Of a DNA stretch of 64,000 bases, positions 51,156 through 61,362 are shown piece by piece (the first letter of the stretch is position 1; each line of letters opens with the position of its first letter). The position numbers and the translations under genes are program-made. Under the pieces are notes generated by a model. That model had not been told where the DNA came from, did no database searches, and worked only from the letters and a program-made list of their open reading frames with translations. This stretch comes from Porphyrobacter sp. GA68 (GTDB lineage: Bacteria; Pseudomonadota; Alphaproteobacteria; Sphingomonadales; Sphingomonadaceae), in contig NZ_JAKQYJ010000002.1 of assembly GCF_022605525.1 (NCBI RefSeq), positions 186,001-250,000 on the forward strand, given 5' to 3'.

Positions 51156-53387
51156 TTACCGGGGCGCGTTCGCAACGACCTGACGGGAGGCGGCGTTCGC
51201 CAGGACGTCTTCGCGCCAGAACCGGACCGGCTTCAACCGGTGCTGGACGAACAGCGTGGACTGGTCTGCGAAATGCATGGAACGGGGGCGGGTGGTCGCC
51301 GCACCGAAGGGCTGGACAGAGCGGGACGAGACGCGCTGCCCCGGCTGCCATTCGACCCACTGGATGAAGCTGTCGCCGTGCCGCACGGCGAGACGGCCAT
51401 CGGCATCGACGTCCCACATGGTCGCAGCGCGCAGCGTGTCGGACCCGCCGTCAAATGGCAGATCGACGCTGTTCGGCCCCGGCCCCTGCCGCAGCCGCAG
51501 CAGTTCGCTCATGGGTGGGTCCAGGCGGTTGAAGTGTGTCTTGAGGTGATGGACAGCGGCCGCCAGTTCCGCCCGGGGATCAGGTTGCTCGATCCGGTTC
51601 TGATACTGCGCGGACATCCATTCGCGCAGGAGCAGGAGTGACAAAGCATCCGCCCGCCCGACGTTGTCGGAGGTGAAGTCCCACCGGTTCAGCAGGCGTC
51701 TGGCGCGGGCCAGTTCCGGGTCGTCCGACAGGTCAAGCGCGTTGATCTGGTTGAACATGTGCGCGACGTAGCCGACGCGTTCGTAGCCGGTATCGTACTT
51801 AATCTCCTCCAGCCGCCGCCGGTCGATCCGGCCCGATTGCTCAAGCAAGCGGGCTGCACGATACGCGCGGTTGGTCATGGTCAGCTCGATGCCCATCTCC
51901 GGCGGAAAGTTGCCCGGGTCGAGGTCGCTGCCGCGTCCTGCGGCGGAATACGGCTGGTTGTTCGCGTTATACAGCCAGCCGGACGCCGGATTGACGATCC
52001 GGGGCAGGCGGTCGTACGCCACTGGCCCGCGCCAGATCAAAGCTGCGGAGTTGCCCGGCAGGACGCCTCGCCAATTCGCCGCGGGCGCGCGATCGGGAAT
52101 AGCCGCGTTGTAAACAAAGGCGATGTTGCCTTGCCGGTCGCCATAGATGAAGTTTGTTGACGGGATGTCCATCCGCGCCAGCACCGCCTCCCATTGTGCA
52201 AGCGTACGCGCCTTGTTCAGCCGGTAATAGGCGTCCAGCTGCCCCAGCCTGCCGATCCCCGCGTAGCGAATGGCGAATGCGCCCTGCGCGTTCCTGATTA
52301 CGGGGCCGTGCACGCTGCGATGGATCGTGCGCGGGATCGGCAACGTTATCGGCCCGAACCGGACGGGCAGGATCACCGTTCGACTTTGCAGCGGCAGCCA
52401 TCGGCCGTCGAGGCGGTAGCGCGTTCCGCTGCTGTCCAGTTCCAGCCGATAGACATCGATCAGATCAGCCCGGTTGACCGTATTGGTCCAGCCCAGGTCG
52501 CGATTGTGGCCGAGGAAGGGAAAGGGGCTGCCGGGGAAGTTCGCACCGGCGAAATGCCAGCCTTCGCCGCTTTCCACCACCAGTTCGTACCAGGCGACGC
52601 CGCCGCGCCAGGGTTGGTGCGAATTGGATACGAGAATGGTCGGCCCGCCGCTCTTGCCCGGTGTCACGGCAAAGGCGTTGGACCCGGACAATGCGCCGTC
52701 CTCGCCCTGAGGGAGCGGCGGCCGGCGCGAGCTTGGCGGCGCGCCTCGTTGCGGGGCCATGATCGCGGGCGCGTCGCCCGGAAAGCTGGCGGGCTGGCCG
52801 GGGATTGCCGGCCCGAATTCGGGCCGCAGCGGTTCGCCTTCGACCAGCGGGCCGATTACCGCGTCAAGGCCGAAGAAGAACGGTTGGCGCAGGGCGAAAC
52901 CGGCGGCCACATCCACGCCGTTGACCGGGAACAGCCGGGCCAGCTTGACCTCGCCGGGGTGGGCGGCGGCGTACTGGTTCAGCCCGGCGGCATAGGCATG
53001 GAAAAGCGCCTGAGTATCGGCGGGCAGTTTGGCAAATTCCCGTTCTGCGGTGCCGCGGGCATCAAGCAGGTGGAACACGTAGTCCACCCTGGCGCCCTCC
53101 GCTCCGGCAATCGCGCCATACCTGCCCTTGGACATGGCAACGACATCCTGCAGGGTGAAGAAATCATCCTGCGCGTGGGCCACCGCCACGCCATAGGCGA
53201 CATCGGCATCGGTCCGGCCGTAGATGTGGGGAACGCCAAACTCGTCCCGGATGATCTCGGCACGGTAGGTTCGGGCCGGCGGCGGGACGGTCGCGCCGGC
53301 AGCGAACGGTTCCCAAGTCGCAACCAGGATGAACGCCGCGAACGCGACGGCTATCGTTCCGAAGCCCAGACTGCCCTTCCACCCCAT
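51156..53387 (-). CDS. Penicillin-acylase-family N-terminal nucleophile hydrolase
   Basis: 743 residues from the ATG at 53385-53387. A membrane or signal segment at about 6-28 (SLGFGTIAVAFAAFILVATW) is followed by EIIRDEFGVPHIYGRTDADVAYGVAVAHAQDDFFTLQ, the start of the alpha chain. The spacer ends at GALSGSNAFAVTPGKSGG, with Ser236 as the autocatalytically exposed nucleophile, followed by the family segments LVSNSHQPWRGG and PGSPFPFLGHNRDLGWTNT. The family includes penicillin G, cephalosporin and acyl-homoserine-lactone acylases, so a role in quorum-signal removal is possible but not shown. The Asn and Arg positions of the oxyanion site are in the normal order. Confidence 0.92.
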   Translation of the reverse strand: MGWKGSLGFGTIAVAFAAFILVATWEPFAAGATVPPPARTYRAEIIRDEFGVPHIYGRTDADVAYGVAVAHAQDDFFTLQDVVAMSKGRYGAIAGAEGARVDYVFHLLDARGTAEREFAKLPADTQALFHAYAAGLNQYAAAHPGEVKLARLFPVNGVDVAAGFALRQPFFFGLDAVIGPLVEGEPLRPEFGPAIPGQPASFPGDAPAIMAPQRGAPPSSRRPPLPQGEDGALSGSNAFAVTPGKSGGPTILVSNSHQPWRGGVAWYELVVESGEGWHFAGANFPGSPFPFLGHNRDLGWTNTVNRADLIDVYRLELDSSGTRYRLDGRWLPLQSRTVILPVRFGPITLPIPRTIHRSVHGPVIRNAQGAFAIRYAGIGRLGQLDAYYRLNKARTLAQWEAVLARMDIPSTNFIYGDRQGNIAFVYNAAIPDRAPAANWRGVLPGNSAALIWRGPVAYDRLPRIVNPASGWLYNANNQPYSAAGRGSDLDPGNFPPEMGIELTMTNRAYRAARLLEQSGRIDRRRLEEIKYDTGYERVGYVAHMFNQINALDLSDDPELARARRLLNRWDFTSDNVGRADALSLLLLREWMSAQYQNRIEQPDPRAELAAAVHHLKTHFNRLDPPMSELLRLRQGPGPNSVDLPFDGGSDTLRAATMWDVDADGRLAVRHGDSFIQWVEWQPGQRVSSRSVQPFGAATTRPRSMHFADQSTLFVQHRLKPVRFWREDVLANAASRQVVANAPR

Positions 53388-53504
53388 AGCGCATCCCCGC
53401 CCTTCTTGTGGCGTGATAATGAGCCTGAGAACGCAAACCAACAGGCGCACACAGTAAAGTGTTGGCAAACGGCGTCCGCTTCGCGAGACACATTCAGAAG
53501 AAGG

Positions 53505-53532
53505 CTTGTGTTGCTAAAAAGCAACATCATAT
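53505..53532 (+). promoter_or_regulatory. Candidate RpoH (heat-shock) promoter of clpB
   Basis: CTTG at 53505-53508, a 16-bp spacer, then CATCATAT at 53525-53532, 30 bp before the clpB start. This resembles the alphaproteobacterial RpoH pattern of CTTG and a CYTAT-like element. The spacer contains a GTTGC-TAAAAA-GCAAC inverted repeat. Confidence 0.5.
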
Positions 53533-53562
53533 GAGCGCAAACGTTCGACAGGGGTAACAACC

Positions 53563-56142
53563 ATGAATCTGGAAAAGTTCACCGATCGCGCCAAGGGCTT
53601 TCTGCAGGCGGCGCAGACCGTCGCCATTCGCATGAACCATCAGCGGATCACGCCGGCACACTTGCTGAAGGCGATGATCGAGGATGCCGAAGGAATGGCG
53701 TCCGGGCTGATCGCCCGCGCGGGCGGCAATCCGCGCCAGGTGGAGGATGGCGTGGACGCAGCTCTCGCCAAGATACCGGCTGTGTCGGGCAGCGGGGCGC
53801 AGCAGACGCCGGGGCTGGACAATGACGCCGTGCGCGTGCTGGATCAGGCGGAGCAGGTCGCCACCAAGTCGGGCGACGCCTATGTCACGGTTGAACGGCT
53901 GCTGGTCGCCTTGGCGCTGGCCACCACGACGTCTGCTGGGCAGGCGCTCAAGGCGGCGGGTGTGGACGCCAAGGCGCTGGAGAACGCCATCCGCGAACTG
54001 CGCAAGGGCAAGAGCGCGGACAGCGCCAACGCCGAACAGGCTTATGACGCGATGAAGCGGTATGCCCGCGATCTGACCGAAGCGGCGCGCGCGGGCAAGC
54101 TTGACCCTGTGATCGGCCGTGACGAGGAAATTCGCCGCACGGTGCAGATCCTTGCGCGGCGCACCAAGAACAACCCCGCGCTGATTGGCGAGCCGGGGAC
54201 CGGCAAGACCGCCATCGCCGAAGGGCTGGCGCTGCGTATCGCCAATGGCGACGTGCCCGACAGCCTGAAGGATCGCACGCTGATGGCGCTCGACATGGGC
54301 GCACTGATTGCCGGCGCCAAGTACCGTGGCGAGTTCGAGGAGCGGCTGAAGGCGGTGCTGGACGAGGTGAAGGGCGCGGAAGGCGACATCATCCTGTTCA
54401 TCGACGAAATGCACACCCTGATCGGCGCCGGCGCTTCGGAAGGGTCGATGGATGCGTCCAACCTGTTGAAGCCGGCACTGTCGCGCGGCGAACTGCATTG
54501 CATCGGCGCCACCACGCTCGACGAATACCAGAAGTACATCGAGAAGGACCCGGCATTGCAGCGCCGGTTCCAGCCGGTATACATCGACGAGCCGAGCGTG
54601 GAGGACACGATTTCCATCCTGCGCGGCATCAAGGACAAGTACGAACTGCACCACGGGGTGCGCATCACGGATGGCGCGATTGTGGCGGCCGCCCAGCTGT
54701 CGAACCGCTACATCCAGAACCGCTTTCTACCGGACAAGGCGATCGACCTGATGGACGAGGCCGCCAGCCGCATCCGCATGGAGGTGGAAAGCAAGCCGGA
54801 GGAGATCGAGACGCTGGACCGGCGGATCATCCAGTTGAAGATCGAAGAGCAGGCATTGCAGAAGGAAAGCGACCAGGCGTCGAAGGACCGCTTGGCGACG
54901 TTGCGTACGGACCTCGCCAATCTTGAACAGCAGTCGGCCGAGCTGACTACCCGGTGGCAGGGCGAGCGCGACAAGATCCATGCCGAGAGCCGGCTGAAGG
55001 AGGAACTGGATCAGGCGCGGCTGGAGCTGGAGCAGGCGCAGCGCGCAGGCGATCTCGCCCGCGCAGGAGAGCTGCAATATGGCCGCATCCCGGACCTTGA
55101 ACGGCAGTTGGGCGAGGCGTCGGGCCAGGCCGCGAACGCGATGCTGCGCGAAGAGGTGACGGAAGACGACATCGCCGGCGTGGTCAGCCGCTGGACCGGC
55201 ATTCCCGTCGACCGGATGATGGCGGGGGAGCGGGAAAAGCTGCTCGCCATGGAGGAGACGCTGGGCAAGCGGGTCATCGGGCAGGAACAGGCGGTGTCCG
55301 CTGTGTCAAAGGCCGTGCGCCGCGCCCGCGCCGGCCTGCAGGATCCCAACCGGCCGCTTGGCTCGTTCCTGTTCCTCGGGCCCACGGGTGTCGGCAAGAC
55401 CGAACTGACCAAAGCGCTGGCCGGATTCCTGTTCGACGACGACAATGCGATGGTGCGTATCGACATGTCCGAGTTCATGGAGAAGCACGCCGTCGCCCGG
55501 CTGATCGGTGCGCCTCCGGGCTATGTCGGGTACGAGGAAGGCGGTGTGCTGACCGAGGCGGTGCGGCGGCGCCCTTACCAGGTCGTGCTGTTCGACGAGG
55601 TGGAGAAGGCCCATTCCGACGTGTTCAACGTGCTGCTGCAGGTGCTCGACGACGGGCGGCTGACCGATGGGCAGGGCAGGGTGGTGGACTTCACCAACAC
55701 GCTTATCATCCTGACATCCAACCTCGGCAGCCAGTACCTCGCGCAAATGACGGATGAACAGAGCGTCACCGATGTGGAGCCGCAGGTGATGGAGGTGGTG
55801 CGCGGCCACTTCCGTCCCGAGTTCCTGAACCGGCTGGACGAGATCATCCTGTTCCACCGGCTGAGCCAGGCGCACATGGCGCCGATCGTCGACCTGCAGG
55901 TTGCACGGGTCCAGCGGCTGCTGAAGGACCGGAAGATCACGCTGGACCTGACGGACGCGGCCAAGCGGTGGCTGGGGCGGGTCGGCTATGACCCGGTGTA
56001 TGGCGCCCGGCCGCTGAAGCGTGCGGTGCAGCGCTATGTGCAGGACCCCCTGGCCGAGAAGCTGCTGCAGGGCGAGGTGCCCGACGGCAGCACCGTGCGT
56101 GTGGACGAAGGCGACGGCGCGCTGGAGATGTCGGTGGGCTGA
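53563..56142 (+). CDS. clpB: ATP-dependent disaggregase ClpB
   Basis: 859 residues from the ATG at 53563 ([18 protein letters not shown]), with CAGGGG upstream. Two Clp N-repeats at 1-145 are followed by AAA1, with Walker A GEPGTGKT at 209-216 and the Walker B segment [15 protein letters not shown], then a long coiled-coil middle domain (about 405-525, rich in Glu, Gln and Arg), AAA2 with GPTGVGKT at 606-613 and a Walker B region [13 protein letters not shown], and the C-terminal D2-small domain. It works with DnaK to dissolve aggregates. A terminator follows at 56195. Confidence 0.98.
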   Translation: MNLEKFTDRAKGFLQAAQTVAIRMNHQRITPAHLLKAMIEDAEGMASGLIARAGGNPRQVEDGVDAALAKIPAVSGSGAQQTPGLDNDAVRVLDQAEQVATKSGDAYVTVERLLVALALATTTSAGQALKAAGVDAKALENAIRELRKGKSADSANAEQAYDAMKRYARDLTEAARAGKLDPVIGRDEEIRRTVQILARRTKNNPALIGEPGTGKTAIAEGLALRIANGDVPDSLKDRTLMALDMGALIAGAKYRGEFEERLKAVLDEVKGAEGDIILFIDEMHTLIGAGASEGSMDASNLLKPALSRGELHCIGATTLDEYQKYIEKDPALQRRFQPVYIDEPSVEDTISILRGIKDKYELHHGVRITDGAIVAAAQLSNRYIQNRFLPDKAIDLMDEAASRIRMEVESKPEEIETLDRRIIQLKIEEQALQKESDQASKDRLATLRTDLANLEQQSAELTTRWQGERDKIHAESRLKEELDQARLELEQAQRAGDLARAGELQYGRIPDLERQLGEASGQAANAMLREEVTEDDIAGVVSRWTGIPVDRMMAGEREKLLAMEETLGKRVIGQEQAVSAVSKAVRRARAGLQDPNRPLGSFLFLGPTGVGKTELTKALAGFLFDDDNAMVRIDMSEFMEKHAVARLIGAPPGYVGYEEGGVLTEAVRRRPYQVVLFDEVEKAHSDVFNVLLQVLDDGRLTDGQGRVVDFTNTLIILTSNLGSQYLAQMTDEQSVTDVEPQVMEVVRGHFRPEFLNRLDEIILFHRLSQAHMAPIVDLQVARVQRLLKDRKITLDLTDAAKRWLGRVGYDPVYGARPLKRAVQRYVQDPLAEKLLQGEVPDGSTVRVDEGDGALEMSVG

Positions 56143-56194
56143 TGCCGGCTAGAACGGCTTGTTGGGGGGGGTTCCGCCATCATCCAGAAACAAG

Positions 56195-56222
56195 AAGGGC
56201 TCCGGTTTCCCGGAGCCCTTTT
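56195..56222. terminator. Intrinsic terminator after clpB
   Basis: AAGGGCTCCGG (56195-56205) and CCGGAGCCCTT (56210-56220) form an 11-bp stem with a 4-nt loop and end in TTTT. It lies between the convergent stops of clpB and the TonB-dependent receptor. Confidence 0.92.
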
Positions 56223-56243
56223 GTTTGCGTCATTGCCTTGGGG

Positions 56244-59200
56244 TCAGAAGTTAACGACCGCACCGGCATAGAAGTAGCGGCCGACGTTCGGGTAGATCCC
56301 GCTTCCGGCACCGCGGCCGTCAAGCGGCGAAGGCGGCAGCTGGTCAAGCACGTTGTCCACGCCTGCATAGAACCGGAAGTTCGTCCCTTCGGGTTCGAAG
56401 CCGAACCGCAGGTTATGGTACAGGATATCCGGATACCGGGTGAACGGGAACGCGTCCGGATTCTCCGGTGGGCGGCCCTGGTGCGAGAATTGGGTTTCCC
56501 AAGTCCCCACGGTCATGCGGCTGATGAACCGTGCATTGTAGCTGAGGTCGAATTCACCCAGGTCGAATGTGGTGAAGATGCTGGCGGCCCATTCAGGCAG
56601 ACCCAGCGTTCCGTTCAGACGGGTGGACCGCTCAGGATCGGTGATGAAGGTGAAGTCTTCACGTTCCAGGTTGCGGGTGACCAGCGCCCGTGCATTCAAG
56701 CGAACGCCGTCCGCGATGTCACCAACATACCCGACTTCAACGTCGATCCCCTTGGCCTTCAACTTGGCGTAGTTGAACGGCTGGTTGATGAACGATGGAC
56801 CGATGATCGGGATGTTGATCTGGTCGATGCCGGCGAACGTACGGTTTTGCTGCCCAGCGAAGGTGAAGTCGGTCAGCGGATCGCCCGTGCGACGACGGAA
56901 CACGGCCGCGCAGAACGGATTATCGAGTCCTACCGGATCGTCATAGCAGCGGTTGATGATCGCCTGCGGTGCGATCCCGCTGATCACTTCCTTGACCGTG
57001 ATGTCATAATAGTCGGCAGAGACAGAGAACCCGGACAGGAACGACGGCTGATACACGAAGCCGACGGTGTAGCTGTCACTCTTTTCGGGAGTGAGGTTGG
57101 GGTTGCCCTGGTTGAACCCGGAAATCCCCGACGCAGGCGTGTTCGTCCATGGGCGCGTTTCTCCCGCGACCACAATGGTCGTCGGGATGCCGGCGGCGGC
57201 GCAGTTGCGAGCCCGGTTGGGGTTCTCGTTGATCACTGTCTGGTTACAGGGGTCAATGAGACCGTTCAGGAACGTTTCCGATTGGGTGGAGAACAGGTTA
57301 CCGATGTTCGGGGCGCGAACCGACCGGGCATAGGCGGCGCGGATGCGCAGGTCGGAAACCGGCGACCAGATCAGACCGCCATTGTACGCCCAGATCAGAT
57401 CATCCTGAGTATTGTAGTCGGAGACACGCACGGCGCCTTCCAGCGTCAGTTCGTTGAAGAACGGAACGTCGGAGAGGATCGGGACGCGAAGCTCCCCGAA
57501 CGCTTCCCGGATCTTCTGCGCCGGCGGATCGAACGCGCCAATCGCGTTCAGGAAGCTCTGCCCGCTGACCGTAAAGTCGTCATAGGCGGAGAATGCATCT
57601 TCGCGCCGGTATTCCCCACCTATGGCAAAGCCGATGGGGCCGCCCGGCAGTTCGAACAGGCCGGTCGTGTCGCCGGAAATAAACGCGGTTGCGTTGATCT
57701 GCTCGGCCCACTGATCACGTGAGGAAACCGCGAGGACGTAGTCACGCGCCGCCTGCGAAGCGTTGTTGAAACCGAACGGATTGAGCGGAGCGCAATTCGG
57801 GTCGGCCGTCGCCGGATTGAGGTTGATCCGGCACACGATGTTGCCGTTTGCGTCCCGTACCGCATCGGTCGCCGCGTTGTAGCGCGCGATGTTGATGTTG
57901 CCCCCGGTGTCGTAGAACGTTTCGGACCGGCCGTAGTTGAACGCGACCTCGTAACGCAGATTGCCGGTATCGGACAGAGACCCTCCTACACCTCCGACGA
58001 TCCGCCACAGTTCACGACGGTGATCTTCGGAACGGGTGCCGAGGTCGTAGTTGAAGCGGAACGAGTTGAACGTCTGGCTTCCGTTCACCACTGCCGCGGC
58101 CGCCGGATCGAGCCCGTTGATCGCGATGATCTGATCACGCGCCTGCGGGGTCAGGAACGCGTTGTCGAGGCGGAAGCTAGAGCGCAGCACACCGGTCGAG
58201 AAGGTCGGCTGCGTTGACTGCTGAATGGCGTCGATCCGGACGTACTTGGCCTCCAGGAATGGCTGGAATGCAGTGCCCAGATCGGCATTCAGCAGGATGT
58301 TGAACGCATACCGTTCAAGCTCCGGACGCAGTTGCGCTTCCTCAAGCCCGGTTGAGCCGAGGCCGCCGATGACGCCGCCGCCAACCGGGCGCAGATCGCC
58401 GGTCGGAACGCTGCGGACCAGGAATTGGCCGGTGGGGTCAAAGGACCAGAAGTGGTTCACGCCGCCACCCGTCGGGGTGAAGCTGTTGGGGACAAGCCGC
58501 CCCTGCGGATCGCGTGTCACCGAGGCGCAGCTGAGTTGCAGGCGTTGTTCGTGGCGTGCGCGAGCGGCCGGCGACAGCGCGTCGTATTGGGCGTTGGTCA
58601 GATACGGGCAGGTGGTCTGCACCATGCCGTTCTCGTTCAGCTGCGGGAACCGGAAGCCGTCCAGCAGGGTGGTGTTGGAAATCCCGTTGTTGTTCCGGTT
58701 GGGAACGGGCGTCGTGGTCCGCGTGAGCGGGTTGTAGGTGGTCGTCGGCTCGGTCGTGGTGAAGTTCGGGAAACCCGACAGAGCACCGGTGAAGCTGTCC
58801 CGCTCGCGCGAGAGCAGTTGATCCTGGCGATCCCACTCTGCCGAAAAGGCGACATTCAGGCGGTTGTCGAAAAGATTGCGACCCGCGGTGATGCTCGCGA
58901 AGTATCCGGCGGCGTCTCCTTCATCCGACAGGCCTGCCTGACCACGGATGCGGATGCCGTCGAAGTCGCGGCGCAGGACGAAGTTGACCACGCCCGCGAT
59001 GGCGTCCGATCCGTACACGGCGGAATTACCGCCAGTGACGATGTCGACGCGTTCCAGCAGATCGGAGGGGATGGTGTTGGTGTCGACGTCATAGGTGCCC
59101 GGCTGCGAAGTCACGTGGCGGCGGCCGTTCACCAGAACCAGCGTGCGCGACGAGCCGAGGTCGCGCAGATCGAGCGTGTTGATCCCGGCCGTGCCGATGA

Positions 59201-59549
59201 AGCGGGTCGAGTTGGCCTGCGTAAAGGCCGAGCCGAGCGACGGCAGTTCGGCCAGCGCGTCACCGATGTTGGTAGTGCCGCGCTCGGTGACGTCCTGGGC
59301 GGTGACCGACGCGATGGGTACTGTGGAGGTCAGGTTAGGGCGCGCAATACGCGATCCGGTCACCACAATGGCTTCGGAAAGGGCGGTCGAGGTGTCGACC
59401 GACGTTTCAACGGGTTCGTCCGTGCCCTGCTGACCGGCAGGTGCCTGCACAGTCTGCGCCAGTCCGGGTACTGCGACTGCGAGTGCGGCGACACCCGCGC
59501 CGGTAAACAACGCAGCGCGCGCGGCCGCAGTGGCGGAAAACGTCTTCAT
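56244..59549 (-). CDS. TonB-dependent outer-membrane receptor
   Basis: 1101 residues from the ATG at 59547-59549. A signal peptide ends near 31 (AVPGLAQ). TonB-box-like EAIVVTGSRIARPNL is followed by the plug domain: VTERGTTNIGDALAELPSLG, LDLRDLGSSRTLVLVNGRRHV, VDIVTGGNSAVYGSDAIAGVVNFVLRRDFDG. A 22-strand barrel follows, with typical ends such as IRAAYARSVRAPN and NPNLTPEKSDSYTVGFVYQP, ending YFYAGAVVNF with a terminal Phe. The long insertion (about residues 270-330) and size are typical of sphingomonad receptors of unknown ligand. No flanking sensor or transporter gene suggests the ligand. A 330-bp upstream gap may hold its regulation. Confidence 0.95.
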   Translation of the reverse strand: MKTFSATAAARAALFTGAGVAALAVAVPGLAQTVQAPAGQQGTDEPVETSVDTSTALSEAIVVTGSRIARPNLTSTVPIASVTAQDVTERGTTNIGDALAELPSLGSAFTQANSTRFIGTAGINTLDLRDLGSSRTLVLVNGRRHVTSQPGTYDVDTNTIPSDLLERVDIVTGGNSAVYGSDAIAGVVNFVLRRDFDGIRIRGQAGLSDEGDAAGYFASITAGRNLFDNRLNVAFSAEWDRQDQLLSRERDSFTGALSGFPNFTTTEPTTTYNPLTRTTTPVPNRNNNGISNTTLLDGFRFPQLNENGMVQTTCPYLTNAQYDALSPAARARHEQRLQLSCASVTRDPQGRLVPNSFTPTGGGVNHFWSFDPTGQFLVRSVPTGDLRPVGGGVIGGLGSTGLEEAQLRPELERYAFNILLNADLGTAFQPFLEAKYVRIDAIQQSTQPTFSTGVLRSSFRLDNAFLTPQARDQIIAINGLDPAAAAVVNGSQTFNSFRFNYDLGTRSEDHRRELWRIVGGVGGSLSDTGNLRYEVAFNYGRSETFYDTGGNINIARYNAATDAVRDANGNIVCRINLNPATADPNCAPLNPFGFNNASQAARDYVLAVSSRDQWAEQINATAFISGDTTGLFELPGGPIGFAIGGEYRREDAFSAYDDFTVSGQSFLNAIGAFDPPAQKIREAFGELRVPILSDVPFFNELTLEGAVRVSDYNTQDDLIWAYNGGLIWSPVSDLRIRAAYARSVRAPNIGNLFSTQSETFLNGLIDPCNQTVINENPNRARNCAAAGIPTTIVVAGETRPWTNTPASGISGFNQGNPNLTPEKSDSYTVGFVYQPSFLSGFSVSADYYDITVKEVISGIAPQAIINRCYDDPVGLDNPFCAAVFRRRTGDPLTDFTFAGQQNRTFAGIDQINIPIIGPSFINQPFNYAKLKAKGIDVEVGYVGDIADGVRLNARALVTRNLEREDFTFITDPERSTRLNGTLGLPEWAASIFTTFDLGEFDLSYNARFISRMTVGTWETQFSHQGRPPENPDAFPFTRYPDILYHNLRFGFEPEGTNFRFYAGVDNVLDQLPPSPLDGRGAGSGIYPNVGRYFYAGAVVNF

Positions 59550-59879
59550 ATCCTCTAGTCCCCTTGAGATAAGCCGAAAGCTTGGGGCGGGTTAAAGCGC
59601 ACCTGCGGCTCCCGAAGCAAGGCATGAAGCCCAGATGAATGAAAAAAGCTTGGATTTGTTGGCAAACCGTCACTCAAATGCAACAATGTGGGCCGGCGGG
59701 CGATCAGGCCTGTCTTCCCTACGGTGATGGAGGTCGATACAGTTCGGGGCGTGACTGATGCTGCCCTCTGTTTCCTCCACACATGCCGCGCAGCCGAATG
59801 GCGCGCCGCAATTGTACTGCCTCTGGACCGTGTAACATGCGGTCCAAGTGTTCTGCGTCGCGGGCGGAAGGATTAGTGG
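59550..59879. other. Intergenic region of about 330 bp
   Basis: Lies between the divergent TonB-dependent receptor and ybeY starts. No convincing gene is present; a 62-codon GTG frame at 59688-59876 has no conserved pattern. The AT-rich part around 59640-59690, with GAAAAAAGCTTGG, is probably the receptor promoter. No Fur-box-like inverted repeat is clear. Confidence 0.55.
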
Positions 59880-60368
59880 ATGCAGCTTGATATAGATGTG
59901 GAAGGCTGGCCCACGGGGACGGACTGGGCTGATCTGGCCTGGCGCGCGCTGGAGGTCGCCCAGGAGGTAGAGCCGCTGCTGCGCAATGAACGCCTGTCGG
60001 CCAGCCTCTTGTACACTGTTGACGAGGAGGTGCGGACGCTGAACCGTGAATGGCGGGTCAAGGACCGCCCTACAAACGTGCTCTCCTTTCCGATGATGAG
60101 CCGCGCGGAACTGGCCGCGCTGTCACCTGACGGCGGGCCGGAGTTGCTGGGCGATATCGCGCTCGCGGCGGAGACTTGCGCGCGAGAAGCGGCGGAGAAG
60201 GGCGTGCCGCTGGAACACCATGCGGCACATCTGCTGGTTCATGGCCTCCTTCACCTGGCCGGGCACGACCACGCTGACGACGCGCAGGCGGCCGCCATGG
60301 AGCAGCTGGAGGTGAAGGCGCTTGCAAAATTGGGCATCGCTGACCCATATCAGGAACAGCATCACTGA
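59880..60368 (+). CDS. ybeY: Endoribonuclease YbeY (16S rRNA maturation)
   Basis: 162 residues from the ATG at 59880. The metalloprotease-like zinc motif H-x3-H-x5-H is at His121, His125 and His131 (HGLLHLAGHDH). The front carries LNREWRVKDRPTNVLSFP and LLGDIALAAETCAREA. YbeY processes rRNA ends and acts in 70S quality control. Usually it follows phoH; here the upstream partner is absent and corC follows 19 bp later. Confidence 0.95.
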   Translation: MQLDIDVEGWPTGTDWADLAWRALEVAQEVEPLLRNERLSASLLYTVDEEVRTLNREWRVKDRPTNVLSFPMMSRAELAALSPDGGPELLGDIALAAETCAREAAEKGVPLEHHAAHLLVHGLLHLAGHDHADDAQAAAMEQLEVKALAKLGIADPYQEQHH

Positions 60369-60387
60369 GGAGCGCGTTAGCAGGGCC

Positions 60388-61302
60388 ATGCCCGATCCAG
60401 ACCAAGCCGCCGGAGAGGCGGAGAGTAGCAGCGGGCTGTGGCCTGCGCTTCGCAAACTGTTCGAATCCGACAACGGCGGCCGCTCGCTGCGGGCGCAACT
60501 GGAGGAGGCGATCGACGAACATGAAGAGGAAGGGCCGGGCAAGCGGTCGGCCAGATCCGACGACCTGTCGCCCGTCGAGCGGCAAATGCTGCGCAACCTG
60601 CTCCACTTCAGCGAACATGATGCCGACGACATCGCGGTGCCGCGTGGCGAAATCATCGCGGTTGCCGAGAGTGCGAGCTGGGACGAGATGGTCGCGACCT
60701 TCGCCGAACATGGCCATTCGCGGATGCCGGTGTACCGCGACACGCTGGACGAGGTGATCGGCATGATCCACCTGAAGGACGTGTTTCCCTATCTGGCACG
60801 GCAAAATCCCCCGCCGCAGGTCTGGACCGAACTGATGCGCCAGCCCCTGTATGTGCCGCAGACCCGCCGTGCGATCGACGTTCTGGCGGACATGCGGCAG
60901 CAGCGGGTGCATCTGGCGGTGGTTCTTGACGAATTCTCGGGCACGGACGGGCTGGTCACGATCGAGGATCTGGTGGAAGAGATCGTGGGCGAGATCGAGG
61001 ACGAGCACGACGATGCTCCGCAAGAGCTCATCGTGCCGCTTGGTGACGGGGTGTGGGACTGCGACGCCCGCGCGGAGCTGGACGATGTGGCGCAGCAGGT
61101 CGATCCGCGCCTCGCCGAAGTTGACGAAGCGGTGGACACGCTGGGCGGCCTCGCCTTTGTCCTGGCAGAGCAGGTGCCCGCGATCGGCGCGGTGGTAGAA
61201 CATCCGAGCGGCTGGCGACTGGAAGTGACCGACGGGGACGAGCGGCACGTGACCCGTCTGCGCCTGCATGCGCCGGACAGCGCGCTGGCCGAGCCGGTCT
61301 GA
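60388..61302 (+). CDS. corC: CorC-family hemolysin-like protein with CBS pair
   Basis: 304 residues from the ATG at 60388, soluble without the N-terminal membrane domain of CNNM/CorB proteins. A variable acidic N-terminal part (about 1-65) is followed by VERQMLRNLLHFSEHDADDIAVPRGEIIAV, two CBS motifs (VFPYLARQNP region and LADMRQQRVHLAVVLDEFSGTDGLVTIEDLVEEIVGEIEDEHD), and a CorC_HlyC domain with DARAELDDVAQQVD and AFVLAEQVPAIGAVVEHPSGWRLEV. It has been linked to magnesium or cobalt efflux, and is paired with ybeY in many genomes. Confidence 0.93.
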   Translation: MPDPDQAAGEAESSSGLWPALRKLFESDNGGRSLRAQLEEAIDEHEEEGPGKRSARSDDLSPVERQMLRNLLHFSEHDADDIAVPRGEIIAVAESASWDEMVATFAEHGHSRMPVYRDTLDEVIGMIHLKDVFPYLARQNPPPQVWTELMRQPLYVPQTRRAIDVLADMRQQRVHLAVVLDEFSGTDGLVTIEDLVEEIVGEIEDEHDDAPQELIVPLGDGVWDCDARAELDDVAQQVDPRLAEVDEAVDTLGGLAFVLAEQVPAIGAVVEHPSGWRLEVTDGDERHVTRLRLHAPDSALAEPV

Positions 61303-61362
61303 GGCGGGCAGGCCCGGCGGACCACTCGACATCGCGGTGTCAGTCACGCACACTGCCTGAAC

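Noticed and set aside
48987-51641. Long open frame of more than 880 codons on the plus strand
   Set aside because: It is the complement of the M16 peptidase gene, which has a full set of motifs; high GC gives long antisense frames.
56142-57722. Long open frame of more than 500 codons on the plus strand
   Set aside because: Antisense to the TonB-dependent receptor barrel; no domain.
59688-59876. 62-codon GTG frame just before ybeY
   Set aside because: No Shine-Dalgarno or conserved pattern; it contains no remnant of PhoH.
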